Assembly (NCBI GenBank): GCA_951812525.1 | Contig: OX638316.1 | Span: 186,001-250,000 of the forward strand | Source: an uncultured Poribacteria bacterium | GTDB taxonomy: Bacteria; Poribacteria; WGA-4E; WGA-3G | DNA length: 64,000 bases | Direction of reading: 5' to 3' | Part shown: positions 7,622 to 17,265 of the stretch, one piece after another | How the letters are laid out: each line of letters begins with the position of its first letter | How positions within the stretch are numbered: the stretch's first letter is position 1 | Notes under the pieces: generated by a model | What the model saw: only the letters and a program-made list of their open reading frames with translations | Told to the model about the DNA's origin: nothing | Database searches by the model: none | Translations under genes and position numbers: made by a program

Positions 7622-8500
7622 ATGGCAACCTTACGGGAAATACGGCGGCGTATTGCCAGTGTTCAAAATATTCAACAAGTCACGGATGCGATGCGTGTTG
7701 TTGCTGCAGCGCGGCTTCGCCGTGCCCAAGAAAACATTAATGCGACGCGTCCTTACGCAGATAAACTCAACACTATTCTGGGGCACTTAACTTCTCAGAT
7801 AAATACTGAGAACGAGGCGTTGACCCATCCGCTGCTTGAGGAGCGGGAAGTAAGGCATGTCTGTATCATTTCCGTCTCCGGCGATCGAGGGTTGTGCGGT
7901 AGTTTCAATAGCAACGTTATTCGGACAACCACACAACGTGTAGCGCATTACCAAGAAAGCGGCGCAGACGTGACGCTTATCTGTATCGGTAGGCGGTCCC
8001 AAGAGCATTTTGAGCGACGCGGCTACGATATCACAGATGCATACATCAATATCTTTCGCAATCTTGAATTTCAGACGGCTGTCGACGTTGTTCACGAGTT
8101 TGAACATCTCTACATTGAGAAAAAAATTGACAAGGTTGAAGTTATCTATAACAATTTCAAATCCGCCATCCTTCAGACGGTGCTTGTTGAACAACTTCTC
8201 CCGTTAGTTCCTGAATTCCCGGAAGGTGATACGCTGTTCTTAGATTATGTTTATGAGCCGGGACAAATGGAACTCTTTGAACTGCTACTCGGCAAACACT
8301 TGAACATGCAGATGTGGAAGGTGCTTCTGGATTCCAATGCGGCGGAGCAGGCAGCACGAATGGCAGCGATGGAAAATGCGACCCAAAAGGCGAGAGAACT
8401 CATCGACGAGTTAATTCTCCAACGCAACAGGGCGCGTCAGACGCAGATCACTACAGAAATTTCCGAGATTGTCAGTGGTGCAGCCGCACTGGAGGGTTAA
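7622..8500 (+). CDS. atpG: F1Fo ATP synthase subunit gamma
   Basis: A 292-residue rotor shaft subunit. The N-terminal helix R-E-I-R-R-R-I-A-S-V-Q-N-I-Q-Q-V-T-D-A-M-R-V-V-A and the C-terminal helix M-A-A-M-E-N-A-T-Q-K-A-R-E-L-I-D-E-L pair into the coiled-coil shaft and are both highly conserved. The central Rossmann-like part contains S-G-D-R-G-L-C-G-S-F-N. Length is normal. It is separated from atpD by a DUF1992 gene rather than followed directly, which is unusual. Confidence 0.96.
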   Translation: MATLREIRRRIASVQNIQQVTDAMRVVAAARLRRAQENINATRPYADKLNTILGHLTSQINTENEALTHPLLEEREVRHVCIISVSGDRGLCGSFNSNVIRTTTQRVAHYQESGADVTLICIGRRSQEHFERRGYDITDAYINIFRNLEFQTAVDVVHEFEHLYIEKKIDKVEVIYNNFKSAILQTVLVEQLLPLVPEFPEGDTLFLDYVYEPGQMELFELLLGKHLNMQMWKVLLDSNAAEQAARMAAMENATQKARELIDELILQRNRARQTQITTEISEIVSGAAALEG

Positions 8501-8609
8501 TGGCTGTTGGCGGTCCGGGCGTTTCGCTCCGCTCCACTCTCAGTGGTCAGTGGGATAACCATCAGCAGTTAGGACGTTCTGCTTTTTGATCGTCCCAAGG
8601 AGGTTCCAG

Positions 8610-9083
8610 ATGCCGATTAACGTTAGCGAACAGATTGAAGAGGCGATGGAACGTGGTGAATTCAAGAATTTGCCCGGTAAGGGTAAACCACTCAAGCTGG
8701 ATACAAACCCTTTTTTGACGCCCCAAGTCCGAATGGCGAATCGGCTCTTGAAAGAGAACGGTTTCGCGCCTCGATGGATTGAGTTAAAGAAAGAGATTAA
8801 ACAAGAAAAGGCGCAGCTTGAGAGACTCCTCATAAATCTGAAAGCCCGTCGAGAACGGTTAGCGGCTTTTATAGAACGGCAGCCACATCGGCAAGCGGCT
8901 GTCAGTCGAAGTTTTGAAAACGAACGTGCCCGCGGTATTGCGCGATATAGTGATAAACTCGAAAATCTGAATCGGAAAATCCAACGCGTAAATCTCCTCA
9001 TGCCGACTCGAAATCGACAGTACGCGTTAATTAATAAGGAAGAGGCACTCACCCGTTTCCAAGAGGCGTGTCCGCGTCTATGA
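8610..9083 (+). CDS. DUF1992 (DnaJ-homologue C28-like) protein inside the ATP synthase operon
   Basis: From ATG 8610, with a perfect AAGGAGG at 8597-8603, the product is 157 residues. The N-terminal 70 residues (E-Q-I-E-E-A-M-E-R-G-E-F-K-N-L-P-G-K-G-K-P-L and N-R-L-L-K-E-N-G-F-A-P-R-W-I-E-L-K-K-E-I) are the DUF1992 signature, shared with the conserved domain of human DNAJC28. No J domain is present. The rest is a highly basic, probably coiled-coil helix. The gene sits between atpG and atpD on the same strand, so it is expected to be cotranscribed with the ATP synthase. Its function is unknown. Confidence 0.88.
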   Translation: MPINVSEQIEEAMERGEFKNLPGKGKPLKLDTNPFLTPQVRMANRLLKENGFAPRWIELKKEIKQEKAQLERLLINLKARRERLAAFIERQPHRQAAVSRSFENERARGIARYSDKLENLNRKIQRVNLLMPTRNRQYALINKEEALTRFQEACPRL

Positions 9084-9180
9084 TTGCTGAAACCTATATG
9101 CGATAGAAGTATTGACGATTCAGAAACATCTTTCAAGACAAAAAGACTTTTAAAGAAGTAGGTCCAGTACCTGGAAATAA

Positions 9181-10629
<1,449 letters not shown>

Positions 10630-10680
10630 CGGTCATCGGTTGTCGGCTATTAGTTTTTAGTTATTGGTAATTGACTGTCA
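10630..10680. repeat. Degenerate heptamer repeat (GTTGTCA/GTTATCA type)
   Basis: The text after atpD reads GGTCATCGGTTGTCGGCTATTAG and then TTAGTTATTGGTAATTG. It is a degenerate copy of the heptamer tracts seen cleanly at 28771 and 47157, placed directly before a hairpin repeat. Confidence 0.4.
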
Positions 10681-10682
10681 GG

Positions 10683-10707
10683 GGCGAGGTTGGGAAACCT
10701 CGCCTAC
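10683..10707 (+). repeat. Intergenic hairpin repeat, copy in atpD-atpC spacer
   Basis: A perfect 9-bp stem, GGCGAGGTT (10683-10691) with AACCTCGCC (10696-10704), closes a GGGA loop (GNRA type) and is followed by TAC. There is no T-run, so it is not a classic terminator. It may attenuate or stabilise RNA between atpD and atpC. Confidence 0.75.
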
Positions 10708-10745
10708 CGCGGGACAGAGCATTTTAGTACTAAAACAGAGTAGAT

Positions 10746-11153
10746 ATGCTAAACAGAAGTTTTCACATTGAAATACGGACACCAGAGCAGTTGATTTATG
10801 CAGGGGATGTGACGAGCATTCGTGCCCCGGGGATCGAAGGTAATTTTGAGATTCTGGCAGGTCACCTTCCCTTTCTCACGGCATTGGACATTGGTGAGAT
10901 CCGCGTCCGTGAATCGGAGACACCGCAATTAATGGCAATAAGCGGTGGAGTCTTTGAAGTCCTGCGTAGCGGTGTTACGGCGTTGGTCGAGACAGGGGAG
11001 TGGGCATCGGAGATTGATGTGGAACGCGCTGAAAATGCCCGCGACCGTGCGCAAGAACGCCTCACGGCAAATGCGCCGGATCTGAATCGTCCGCAAGCAG
11101 AGGCGGCACTGGCGCGTGCGAGAAACCGCCTCAAGGTCGCGAGTAACGTATAG
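10746..11153 (+). CDS. atpC: F1Fo ATP synthase subunit epsilon
   Basis: A 135-residue epsilon subunit, last gene of the operon. The N-terminal beta-sandwich (residues 1-85) contains I-R-T-P-E-Q-L-I-Y-A-G-D-V, I-R-A-P-G-I-E-G-N-F-E-I-L-A-G-H and I-S-G-G-V-F-E-V, the usual landmarks. The C-terminal helical hairpin (about 95-130, alanine- and arginine-rich) is present, so it could inhibit ATP hydrolysis as in other bacteria. It ends 7 bases before the stop of a convergent PhyH gene, leaving almost no room for a terminator. Confidence 0.93.
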   Translation: MLNRSFHIEIRTPEQLIYAGDVTSIRAPGIEGNFEILAGHLPFLTALDIGEIRVRESETPQLMAISGGVFEVLRSGVTALVETGEWASEIDVERAENARDRAQERLTANAPDLNRPQAEAALARARNRLKVASNV

Positions 11154-11160
11154 GAGACCG

Positions 11161-12042
11161 CTATTCTGATCGATGTCCTGCGAAGCCGCGCGGATTTTCA
11201 AACGCATCTACCCACAGATCACACCACTCTTGGTGCTCGGAGAGGACAGATTCAGGGTTCTTCGGGCTTCTCACAACAAAATCGGGATGTGCGGTTCGTC
11301 CGGTGTGGTGTCCAGTAGGCTGATAGCGTAGATCTAACGACCAGCGGCACCGGTCAGACGTGTTTGGTTGCGAACGATGCGGTGTAAAACGGCTCAACAA
11401 GATAAGGTCGCCGCGGTAACATTCCAGCATAAGCGGTTCAACATCGGGCATCAACTCCGGTTTAATCATAGTCCCGCCTTCTTTCTGATGGCGGAGATAG
11501 CCCTTCTCTTCGGTAATACCGGGTAATGCCTGGAGACACCCCATCTCTACTGTACTATCGCCTAACGGCAGCCAACATGTGACGATATTTGATCCTTCGG
11601 CTTCTGGCATCATAACACCGGCATCCTGATGCCACGGCACCCCGCCTGCCCAACTTGCATTTCCATCTATGACTGGTGGTTTTGCTCGCAAGTGCTGAAT
11701 TGGATTACAAGTAATCTCAGGTCCAACAATCCCTTCGATAACATCCAAAAGATTGTCATTTTTTAAGAATTCAAAGATTGCTTTACCGCGGTAGTGCATG
11801 ATGTCCAACCCACGCACCATCTCGCCGTCCTGTGCCAGCAATTTTGCAAATCGGCGGTCAAAAGGTTCATCTTCGTAGAGATCTTCGATTTCACCTTCCT
11901 CTTTCAAGGCAAGGGCGCGTTCCGAGATCCAATCCGAAATCTCATCAATCACTGGTTGTAGGTCTTCGTCAGTCAGGGCATTTTTGACTATCAGGACCCC
12001 TTGCATCCAAAAGGTTTCACACTGCTCTAGCGTGAGTTTCAT
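11161..12042 (-). CDS. Phytanoyl-CoA dioxygenase (PhyH) family protein
   Basis: A probable Fe(II)/2-oxoglutarate-dependent oxygenase of 293 residues from the ATG at 12042 (GGAGATG upstream). An in-frame start 31 codons further up is less likely. The iron site is V-P-W-H-Q-D with His138 and Asp140, and the distal histidine is His222 in R-F-T-P-H-R-S-Q. Arginines at 231-233 could bind the co-substrate carboxylate. The substrate cannot be inferred; PhyH homologues hydroxylate lipids, amino acids or natural products. It is divergent from the dehydrogenase gene at 12168, and the two may share a regulatory region of 125 bases. Confidence 0.85.
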   Translation of the reverse strand: MKLTLEQCETFWMQGVLIVKNALTDEDLQPVIDEISDWISERALALKEEGEIEDLYEDEPFDRRFAKLLAQDGEMVRGLDIMHYRGKAIFEFLKNDNLLDVIEGIVGPEITCNPIQHLRAKPPVIDGNASWAGGVPWHQDAGVMMPEAEGSNIVTCWLPLGDSTVEMGCLQALPGITEEKGYLRHQKEGGTMIKPELMPDVEPLMLECYRGDLILLSRFTPHRSQPNTSDRCRWSLDLRYQPTGHHTGRTAHPDFVVRSPKNPESVLSEHQEWCDLWVDAFENPRGFAGHRSE

Positions 12043-12167
12043 AAGAAAAACATCTCCATTTTTATGAGGCTCGCAAGCTACATTTGTGTCTGCTTCACAT
12101 TCGCTGTATAAAAAGTTGTGCATATATGATAGCATAATGAGGAAAAATCAACAAGGAGCACTACAGA

Positions 12168-13172
12168 ATGAAAGGCAAACGGATTGTGATGCCAGCGAAG
12201 CGTTCGGCAACACTGGAAGACTTTGAACTCGATGAAACGCTTACACCGAACCAAATTTTGCTGAAAACGCACTATAGTCTGATTAGTCCGGGTACCGAAG
12301 GTGCTGGATATACTGGACTCCAAGAGGGTACGCGCTACCCACACGGTTCTGGTTACACAGCGATAGGTGAAGTCCTCAAAGTCGGTGAAAATGTAACGAA
12401 ATGTGTCCCAGGGGATCTGGCTTTCTGTTATGGTCCGCACGCGTCTATTGCCAAGACAGAGGCAGTGCTTCTGGCACTTAAACCGCCTCTGGATATAGAC
12501 GAGAAATTGGTGCCATTTGTCCGAATGGCAACGGTCGCGATGACCTCTCTGCGAGTATCATCTGCTGAATTTGGGGATACTGTAGCCATTATCGGCTTGG
12601 GATTAGTGGGCAACTCTGCATCACAACTGTTCAATTTGGCAGGCATGAAGGTCATCAGCATTGAACGCGTGCCGCGCCGTCTTGAAATCGCGAAACAGTG
12701 TGGTATTCAACACCTGATTAATCCTGACGAAGAAGACGCGCTGGAACGCGTTATGGCACTGACAAATGGCGAAAAAGCGAACGTCACCGTTGAAGCGATC
12801 GGAAATCCACGACTCGTTGAAACGGCTTATCAATTGACCGGTAGGAAAGGTGAGGTTATACTGCTCGGCTCTCCACGCGGGGAATTTATCACTAATGCGA
12901 CAGCGATTCTGAACTATAGCCATAGCGTCGGCTTGGGGGCAATCACGCTTAAAAGTGCGCATGAGTGGGTCTATCCGACGATTCATACAGGTGAATCGAA
13001 GCACTCGCTTGAACGCAACTCGCGATTGGTGTACTCACTTATGTGTGATGGCAAATTCAAAGTAGAGGAATTGTTGACGCACGTAATTGACCCGGAAGCG
13101 GCGCAATCTGCTTATGATGGGTTGACGGACCGGAAAGATGAATACTTAGGCGTGATTATGGACTGGACATAG
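12168..13172 (+). CDS. Medium-chain dehydrogenase/reductase (alcohol-dehydrogenase-like)
   Basis: A 334-residue MDR-superfamily oxidoreductase. The N-terminal catalytic domain contains Y-S-L-I-S-P-G-T-E-G, typical of the bi-domain or threonine-dehydrogenase-like branch. The nucleotide fold has A-I-I-G-L-G-L-V-G-N at 140-149 with an acidic residue after the second strand (S-I-E-R), favouring NAD over NADP. The classic zinc motif G-H-E is not visible, so it is probably not a zinc-dependent alcohol dehydrogenase. ATG 12168 follows AAGGAG. Its partner is probably the divergent PhyH gene. Substrate unknown. Confidence 0.82.
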   Translation: MKGKRIVMPAKRSATLEDFELDETLTPNQILLKTHYSLISPGTEGAGYTGLQEGTRYPHGSGYTAIGEVLKVGENVTKCVPGDLAFCYGPHASIAKTEAVLLALKPPLDIDEKLVPFVRMATVAMTSLRVSSAEFGDTVAIIGLGLVGNSASQLFNLAGMKVISIERVPRRLEIAKQCGIQHLINPDEEDALERVMALTNGEKANVTVEAIGNPRLVETAYQLTGRKGEVILLGSPRGEFITNATAILNYSHSVGLGAITLKSAHEWVYPTIHTGESKHSLERNSRLVYSLMCDGKFKVEELLTHVIDPEAAQSAYDGLTDRKDEYLGVIMDWT

Positions 13173-13240
13173 GATTTAGCCGTCAGCTGTCGGCTTTCAG
13201 CAGTCAGCAAGAGTCATTAACAGTCGGGAAATGTAGAGCA
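13173..13240. repeat. Degenerate heptamer repeat tract
   Basis: GCCGTCAGCTGTCGGCTTTCAG and then CAGTCAGCAAGAGTCATTAACAG are diverged members of the same GTTGTCA-like heptamer family found before other hairpin repeats. Confidence 0.4.
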
Positions 13241-13317
13241 AAAACAAATTGTGCTTTAATAGCACAATCTGGAGATTCTTCCTACAAGAGCGTGGAACTT
13301 GAGTATGGATAAAGAAG

Positions 13318-13342
13318 GGCGAGGCTGGGAAACCTCGCCTAC
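13318..13342 (+). repeat. Intergenic hairpin repeat
   Basis: GGCGAGG pairs with CCTCGCC around CTGGGAAA, and TAC follows. It differs from the atpD-atpC copy by a single base in the stem. It lies between convergent genes. Confidence 0.7.
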
Positions 13343-13367
13343 AACGGATAGAGTATTTTAACAACAA

Positions 13368-14726
13368 TTAAACGGGCCAGCGATCCTGAAATTCTGCTAC
13401 CATTGCTTCAGGTGCTCCGTGTTGCCCTAAGAATTCCAAAAACGCTTGATAAAGCCGACGCGCTTCCTCCGCATCAGATTCAAATCGATTCTGCTCCTGC
13501 TCTGGATCAGAGGGTAAATGGAACAACTGTTCCGGCGCACCTTGGTTCTCTAAAAGCAGGGACCAAGTGCCATCGGTGATACTTCCGTGCGGACTCCCTC
13601 CATCAGGACTCCATCCACCAACCCAAGCACCGTGTGTAATTGCATAGTCGCGTCCGGTGTCGGTATCGCCCATGATAGCCGGTAGGAGACTGCTGCCTTC
13701 CACTTGTTCTCCGCGTTCTGCCCCGAATACATCAATGACAGTGGGGGCGATATCGGCGATACTGGTGAGTGCATCTGTATGGCGTGGTGTTGCATCAGGA
13801 TGATAAACCATCAGCGGGATGTGAATGACCTCCTCATACATACTAAGATTCTTTGCGAGGAGCCCGTGTTCACCCAATAGGAAGCCGTGGTCTGCCATGA
13901 AAATTATCATTGTATTTTCCATCAAGCCCATATAGTCAATTTTACGCAAAAGCTGCCCGATCCAATTGTCAGCCAGAGAGGCTTCGGCGCGATAGAGAGC
14001 GTTAAGACGTTCCGTCTCGCGCGCATTCATGGGATTGGGACCGTAAGGCGGATAGATCGGTTCTGGTCCATCATAGTCGCTTGCATCGAAACGCTTCAGA
14101 TACCATTCGGGGGCATCCCAAGGTTCGTGTGGATCGAAAGTGTCTACCATGAGATAGAAGTTTTCGTGTTGGTGGTTCCGCTCCAACCAGTCGCAAGCTG
14201 TCTGCATCGTCTGTGCAACGAAGGTATCTGCTTCGGTCTGTCGAAAGGAGATATTTCTCAGATGATTGCCGAGACCGCCGGGTAACCTGTTCGGATGTGT
14301 TCGGGTATATGTCCGATACTGCAACGCCGCCTTCGATTCATAATCGTACGGTTGCGTCTCTAAATGGTCGCCCTCTTGCCCGCGAATCCACTTCCATCCT
14401 GTGAACCCACGATTGTAAAAGAAGCCGTTGTTGATATGATGCGGTGTATCGGCTATCATCATACTCACAACTCCGGCGTCTGTTAAATCATCAGCAATAA
14501 CCGGGACATCTCGTTTGAGCGGTTCCCACCCCCTCCGACAGATGCTAACTTGCCCTGTCACGAGCTCGCCTCGGATTGGCACGGTCGGGAAACCACAGAC
14601 ATACGCTTTATCAAAAACAACACATTTCTCGGCGAAGGCATTCAGGGACGGCGTGTATCCCTTGCCGCCAAAAATCGCGAGGTTATCACGTCGAAATGTG
14701 TCTGAAATAATGTGGATAACATTCAT
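13368..14726 (-). CDS. Sulfatase-fold (alkaline phosphatase superfamily) hydrolase with Thr at the nucleophile site
   Basis: A 452-residue protein with the sulfatase layout. An N-terminal metal ligand lies in H-I-I-S-D-T (Asp9). The active-site motif region is G-F-P-T-V-P-I-R-G-E-L-V-T-G. The C-terminal metal site is M-A-D-H-G-F-L-L-G-E-H-G (Asp279, His280, His287). True sulfatases have Cys or Ser in C/S-x-P-x-R, converted to formylglycine. Here position 48 is Thr (codon ACC), so formylglycine cannot form. Thr is the nucleophile in nucleotide pyrophosphatase/phosphodiesterases of the same superfamily, so a phosphodiester or phosphonate substrate is possible. No signal peptide is seen, so it is probably cytoplasmic. 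Confidence 0.85.
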   Translation of the reverse strand: MNVIHIISDTFRRDNLAIFGGKGYTPSLNAFAEKCVVFDKAYVCGFPTVPIRGELVTGQVSICRRGWEPLKRDVPVIADDLTDAGVVSMMIADTPHHINNGFFYNRGFTGWKWIRGQEGDHLETQPYDYESKAALQYRTYTRTHPNRLPGGLGNHLRNISFRQTEADTFVAQTMQTACDWLERNHQHENFYLMVDTFDPHEPWDAPEWYLKRFDASDYDGPEPIYPPYGPNPMNARETERLNALYRAEASLADNWIGQLLRKIDYMGLMENTMIIFMADHGFLLGEHGLLAKNLSMYEEVIHIPLMVYHPDATPRHTDALTSIADIAPTVIDVFGAERGEQVEGSSLLPAIMGDTDTGRDYAITHGAWVGGWSPDGGSPHGSITDGTWSLLLENQGAPEQLFHLPSDPEQEQNRFESDAEEARRLYQAFLEFLGQHGAPEAMVAEFQDRWPV

Positions 14727-14790
14727 ATCAATTTCTCCATTGGTAAAGGAATGTAAGGAAGCATCGTCCTACAATCTCAGTAGTTGCTAG

Positions 14791-14815
14791 TCGGGGTTAC
14801 AAACCCCTCCTACAG
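14791..14815 (+). repeat. Intergenic hairpin repeat, first of a direct pair
   Basis: GGGGTT pairs with AACCCC around ACA, followed by TCCTACAG. The 25 bases are identical to those at 14850-14874. Confidence 0.7.
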
Positions 14816-14849
14816 GATCTGTGGATCTCATAATTAATCAGACATTCTG

Positions 14850-14874
14850 TCGGGGTTACAAACCCCTCCTACAG
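14850..14874 (+). repeat. Intergenic hairpin repeat, second of a direct pair
   Basis: An exact 25-base copy of the hairpin at 14791-14815, 59 bases downstream. The spacer between them shows no open frame. The pair lies upstream of the minus-strand sulfatase-fold gene and downstream of the O-antigen ligase. Confidence 0.7.
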
Positions 14875-14957
14875 TATGTTTTGCGTTTTGAAATGTCTCT
14901 TTATTCTAAACTTTACCATAGTATTATAGCCTGTTTTCGGTTTCTGATGTTGTAAAT

Positions 14958-16379
14958 TTAGGGTGCGGCTTGTGGGTCGATATTCATAGTTTTTTCGCGA
15001 GTTGCCATTTGTACAACGGCTGGCAGTAGCCCGTAAATACCCCAGAAAGGCACACCAATTGCATCACCATTTAAGAGATTGTTAACGGTAAAATGCACCA
15101 TTAATGAAAATTCAGCTGCCATTAATCCGATGACGATAGCGCGGTAAAAACCGTCATCTAACGTTCGGAGTGAACGAAAACCGTAGCGTAAGAATGCGAC
15201 ATTGAGCCATACCCATATACCCAGTCCGACAATCCCCAATTCCGCCATAACTTGGAGATATTCACTGTGTGCACCGAGTTGGTACTGTGCTGTGTAACTT
15301 CCAACGAGTGCGACATCTTCCTCGTACAGCATCGCGAATGCCCCATAGCCTTTACCTAAAATTGGGTTTTCAAGGAACATCGTCAGTGCCTGTCCCCATC
15401 GCAAGAGTCTTGCTCGGTTTGAAGCATAAGAGATGTCTACTGCAGATGTAACTCGCTCAACAATAATGTTATAGACTCCGGGTAGGTTTAGACACGCCAA
15501 TAAGAGAAGACATGCGGCACCGATAAACAGAATTTTTTTATGGGTAACGCCTCTTCCAAGCTGCATCAGCATGAAGCCGACTGCGACAATAACAGACAGC
15601 CAGACACCGCGCGAAAAGCAAAGGAGGAGTCCCACACCAAAGCAGACAAACCATGCTGTCCATAGGACCTTGTCATACGGACCGTTGTCAAATAGAAGAC
15701 GACTGAGACAGACGAGAAAAAAAAGTGCCGTGAAGGCGCCGTAAACGGAGTAATTTGTAAACGGTGCACTCCGATATGCACTCGTCCACTGCCACGCATC
15801 AATGTGGTAGACGAGCACAATAACTGTCCAGATAACAGCAACTGCTGCAGAAGGAAAGGTCGCAATAAAAAGCCGTTTCAGAGCAGTCCTATTTTGGATA
15901 ACAGCATACACTATAACACTAAATAGGATGTAAACTGTCGCACGGAACGCCCCTTTGAGGGTCACAAAAAGATTGGGTGTATTGATTGCGGAAAGGAATG
16001 TAATGAGGATATAGCAGCAGAGTGGTAAGAGAAAAGGAAACTTGTTTTCGGATTTCGGCTTCCAAAGTGCAAGATTAACTATCTTTTGCACACCATAAAC
16101 GGCAATGAGCATGCCTAATAGTGGCTCTGTCGGGGTTTGGATCTCGAAACTACCGGGTACAATATAACGAAACGAAAAAGGCAGGCAAATGAGCAGCAGA
16201 TAGACTGCGATATCCATGCCGAGAAAAACAAAAGCAGCGGTTGCAACCAGCAAACTTATGAGCGGGAGTGGTGTCTCTGAGTAGCCACCGATAATACCGC
16301 CGAACACGAGACAGACAACAAAAGGGATAATGCGATTGTCATATTTCAAAGACATCCGTGGAATGATTATCGGTTTCAA
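14958..16379 (-). CDS. O-antigen ligase/polymerase family membrane protein
   Basis: A 473-residue protein with about twelve membrane helices. The family landmarks are L-C-F-S-R-G-V-W-L-S-V-I-V-A-V-G-F (start of the Wzy_C region) and, in a large periplasmic loop, G-A-H-S-E-Y-L-Q-V-M-A-E-L-G-I-V-G, with the conserved histidine of WaaL/Wzy proteins. It would join or polymerise lipid-linked glycans at the outer face of the inner membrane. No other glycan genes lie next to it. The downstream neighbours on the minus strand are the sulfatase-fold gene and two hairpin repeats. Confidence 0.85.
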   Translation of the reverse strand: MKPIIIPRMSLKYDNRIIPFVVCLVFGGIIGGYSETPLPLISLLVATAAFVFLGMDIAVYLLLICLPFSFRYIVPGSFEIQTPTEPLLGMLIAVYGVQKIVNLALWKPKSENKFPFLLPLCCYILITFLSAINTPNLFVTLKGAFRATVYILFSVIVYAVIQNRTALKRLFIATFPSAAVAVIWTVIVLVYHIDAWQWTSAYRSAPFTNYSVYGAFTALFFLVCLSRLLFDNGPYDKVLWTAWFVCFGVGLLLCFSRGVWLSVIVAVGFMLMQLGRGVTHKKILFIGAACLLLLACLNLPGVYNIIVERVTSAVDISYASNRARLLRWGQALTMFLENPILGKGYGAFAMLYEEDVALVGSYTAQYQLGAHSEYLQVMAELGIVGLGIWVWLNVAFLRYGFRSLRTLDDGFYRAIVIGLMAAEFSLMVHFTVNNLLNGDAIGVPFWGIYGLLPAVVQMATREKTMNIDPQAAP

Positions 16380-16430
16380 TTAGGAGGCGTTGTTTAGAAG
16401 AAATCCTCTGGGTCCGACAACTACTAACAA

Positions 16431-17114
16431 CTAAAACTGCATTTTAACACCCAATCCGATTGCAGTGCCATCTAAAATCAGATTGAGCGGTGTAGTGCCG
16501 GTCGTCTCTATTGTTTTAAGGATCCGCTTCAATTCAAAGTTGAGTGAAAAGTTCTGTTCCCACTGAAACAACTCTGCTCCGACAAGCACATATCCGGTTG
16601 GACCGGAAGAACCGTTACCGAAACTGATGCCCTGCGCTTCAATTAGGTCGAGTGCGGTTCCGCTAAAACTTGCCCCTAAAAAACCGACACCGCCTCCCAC
16701 ATAGATCGGAACAAACTCAGAGAGAAGGACTGGACGATAGATGAGTTGATACGAAGCCGGAATAAGCGTAGTAGAGAGTTCAACAGAAGTAGGTGGTGGA
16801 AAGTCGAGTTGCATCTGCCAATAACCGAACTCAATACGCGAACTTAATTCCGGCGTATGTTCAAATACAAATGCAAACATAGGTAGCAACGCGCTTGGAA
16901 CCTGTGAGACACCGACGCTCTGGAGGATAGCGGTCAGGTCACCTAACTTCGGCTTGTAGGAAAACAGAGAGAGCTGAAATGATGGAGCTTGAAGGTGTTC
17001 GGCTAAAAACTCCCGGACGGATGATGGCCGTAGCGGAGGGGCATCAGCGGTATCCGCGAATGTTGCGCAGTGAATTAAAAGGAGAAGCAAGAGGCAGAGA
17101 GACGCCAAACGCAT
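16431..17114 (-). CDS. Putative outer-membrane beta-barrel protein
   Basis: From the ATG at 17114 the product is 227 residues with an N-terminal signal (R-L-A-S-L-C-L-L-L-L-L-L-I-H-C-A-T-F-A, cleavage after A-T-F-A). The remainder alternates hydrophobic and polar residues with many short strands (for example R-I-E-F-G-Y-W-Q-M-Q-L-D-F) and ends K-M-Q-F; a terminal Phe is typical of barrel proteins recognised by BamA. An upstream in-frame start 35 codons earlier lacks support. No known family is recognised. It sits between the OmpA lipoprotein and the O-antigen ligase, consistent with an envelope role. Confidence 0.6.
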   Translation of the reverse strand: MRLASLCLLLLLLIHCATFADTADAPPLRPSSVREFLAEHLQAPSFQLSLFSYKPKLGDLTAILQSVGVSQVPSALLPMFAFVFEHTPELSSRIEFGYWQMQLDFPPPTSVELSTTLIPASYQLIYRPVLLSEFVPIYVGGGVGFLGASFSGTALDLIEAQGISFGNGSSGPTGYVLVGAELFQWEQNFSLNFELKRILKTIETTGTTPLNLILDGTAIGLGVKMQF

Positions 17115-17165
17115 AAGCAATAAAACCTTTATCCGAGAAACTCTTAGGACAGTGATACAAAGAAA

Positions 17166-17188
17166 GGGGCGGGGATGGATCCCGCCCC
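17166..17188 (+). repeat. Hairpin repeat between ompA-like and beta-barrel genes
   Basis: GGGGCGGG (17166-17173) and CCCGCCCC (17181-17188) form an 8-bp GC stem around GATGGAT. It resembles the dispersed hairpin family but lacks the trailing TAC on this strand. It could lower readthrough from the OmpA gene. Confidence 0.55.
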
Positions 17189-17265
17189 ACGTCGATATGA
17201 CATGAAAAGAGTCAGGCACATCATTGGATCCGAAGCAACCAGGATGCCGTCAACCAACGAATAGT

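Noticed and set aside
8540-9136. Long minus-strand open frame opposite the DUF1992 gene
   Set aside because: It is arginine- and serine-rich antisense of a well-supported gene with its own ribosome site, so I treat it as a shadow frame.
10683-10707. Hairpin repeats considered as intrinsic terminators
   Set aside because: None is followed by a run of T, and one lies inside the atp operon between atpD and atpC, where full termination would be harmful.
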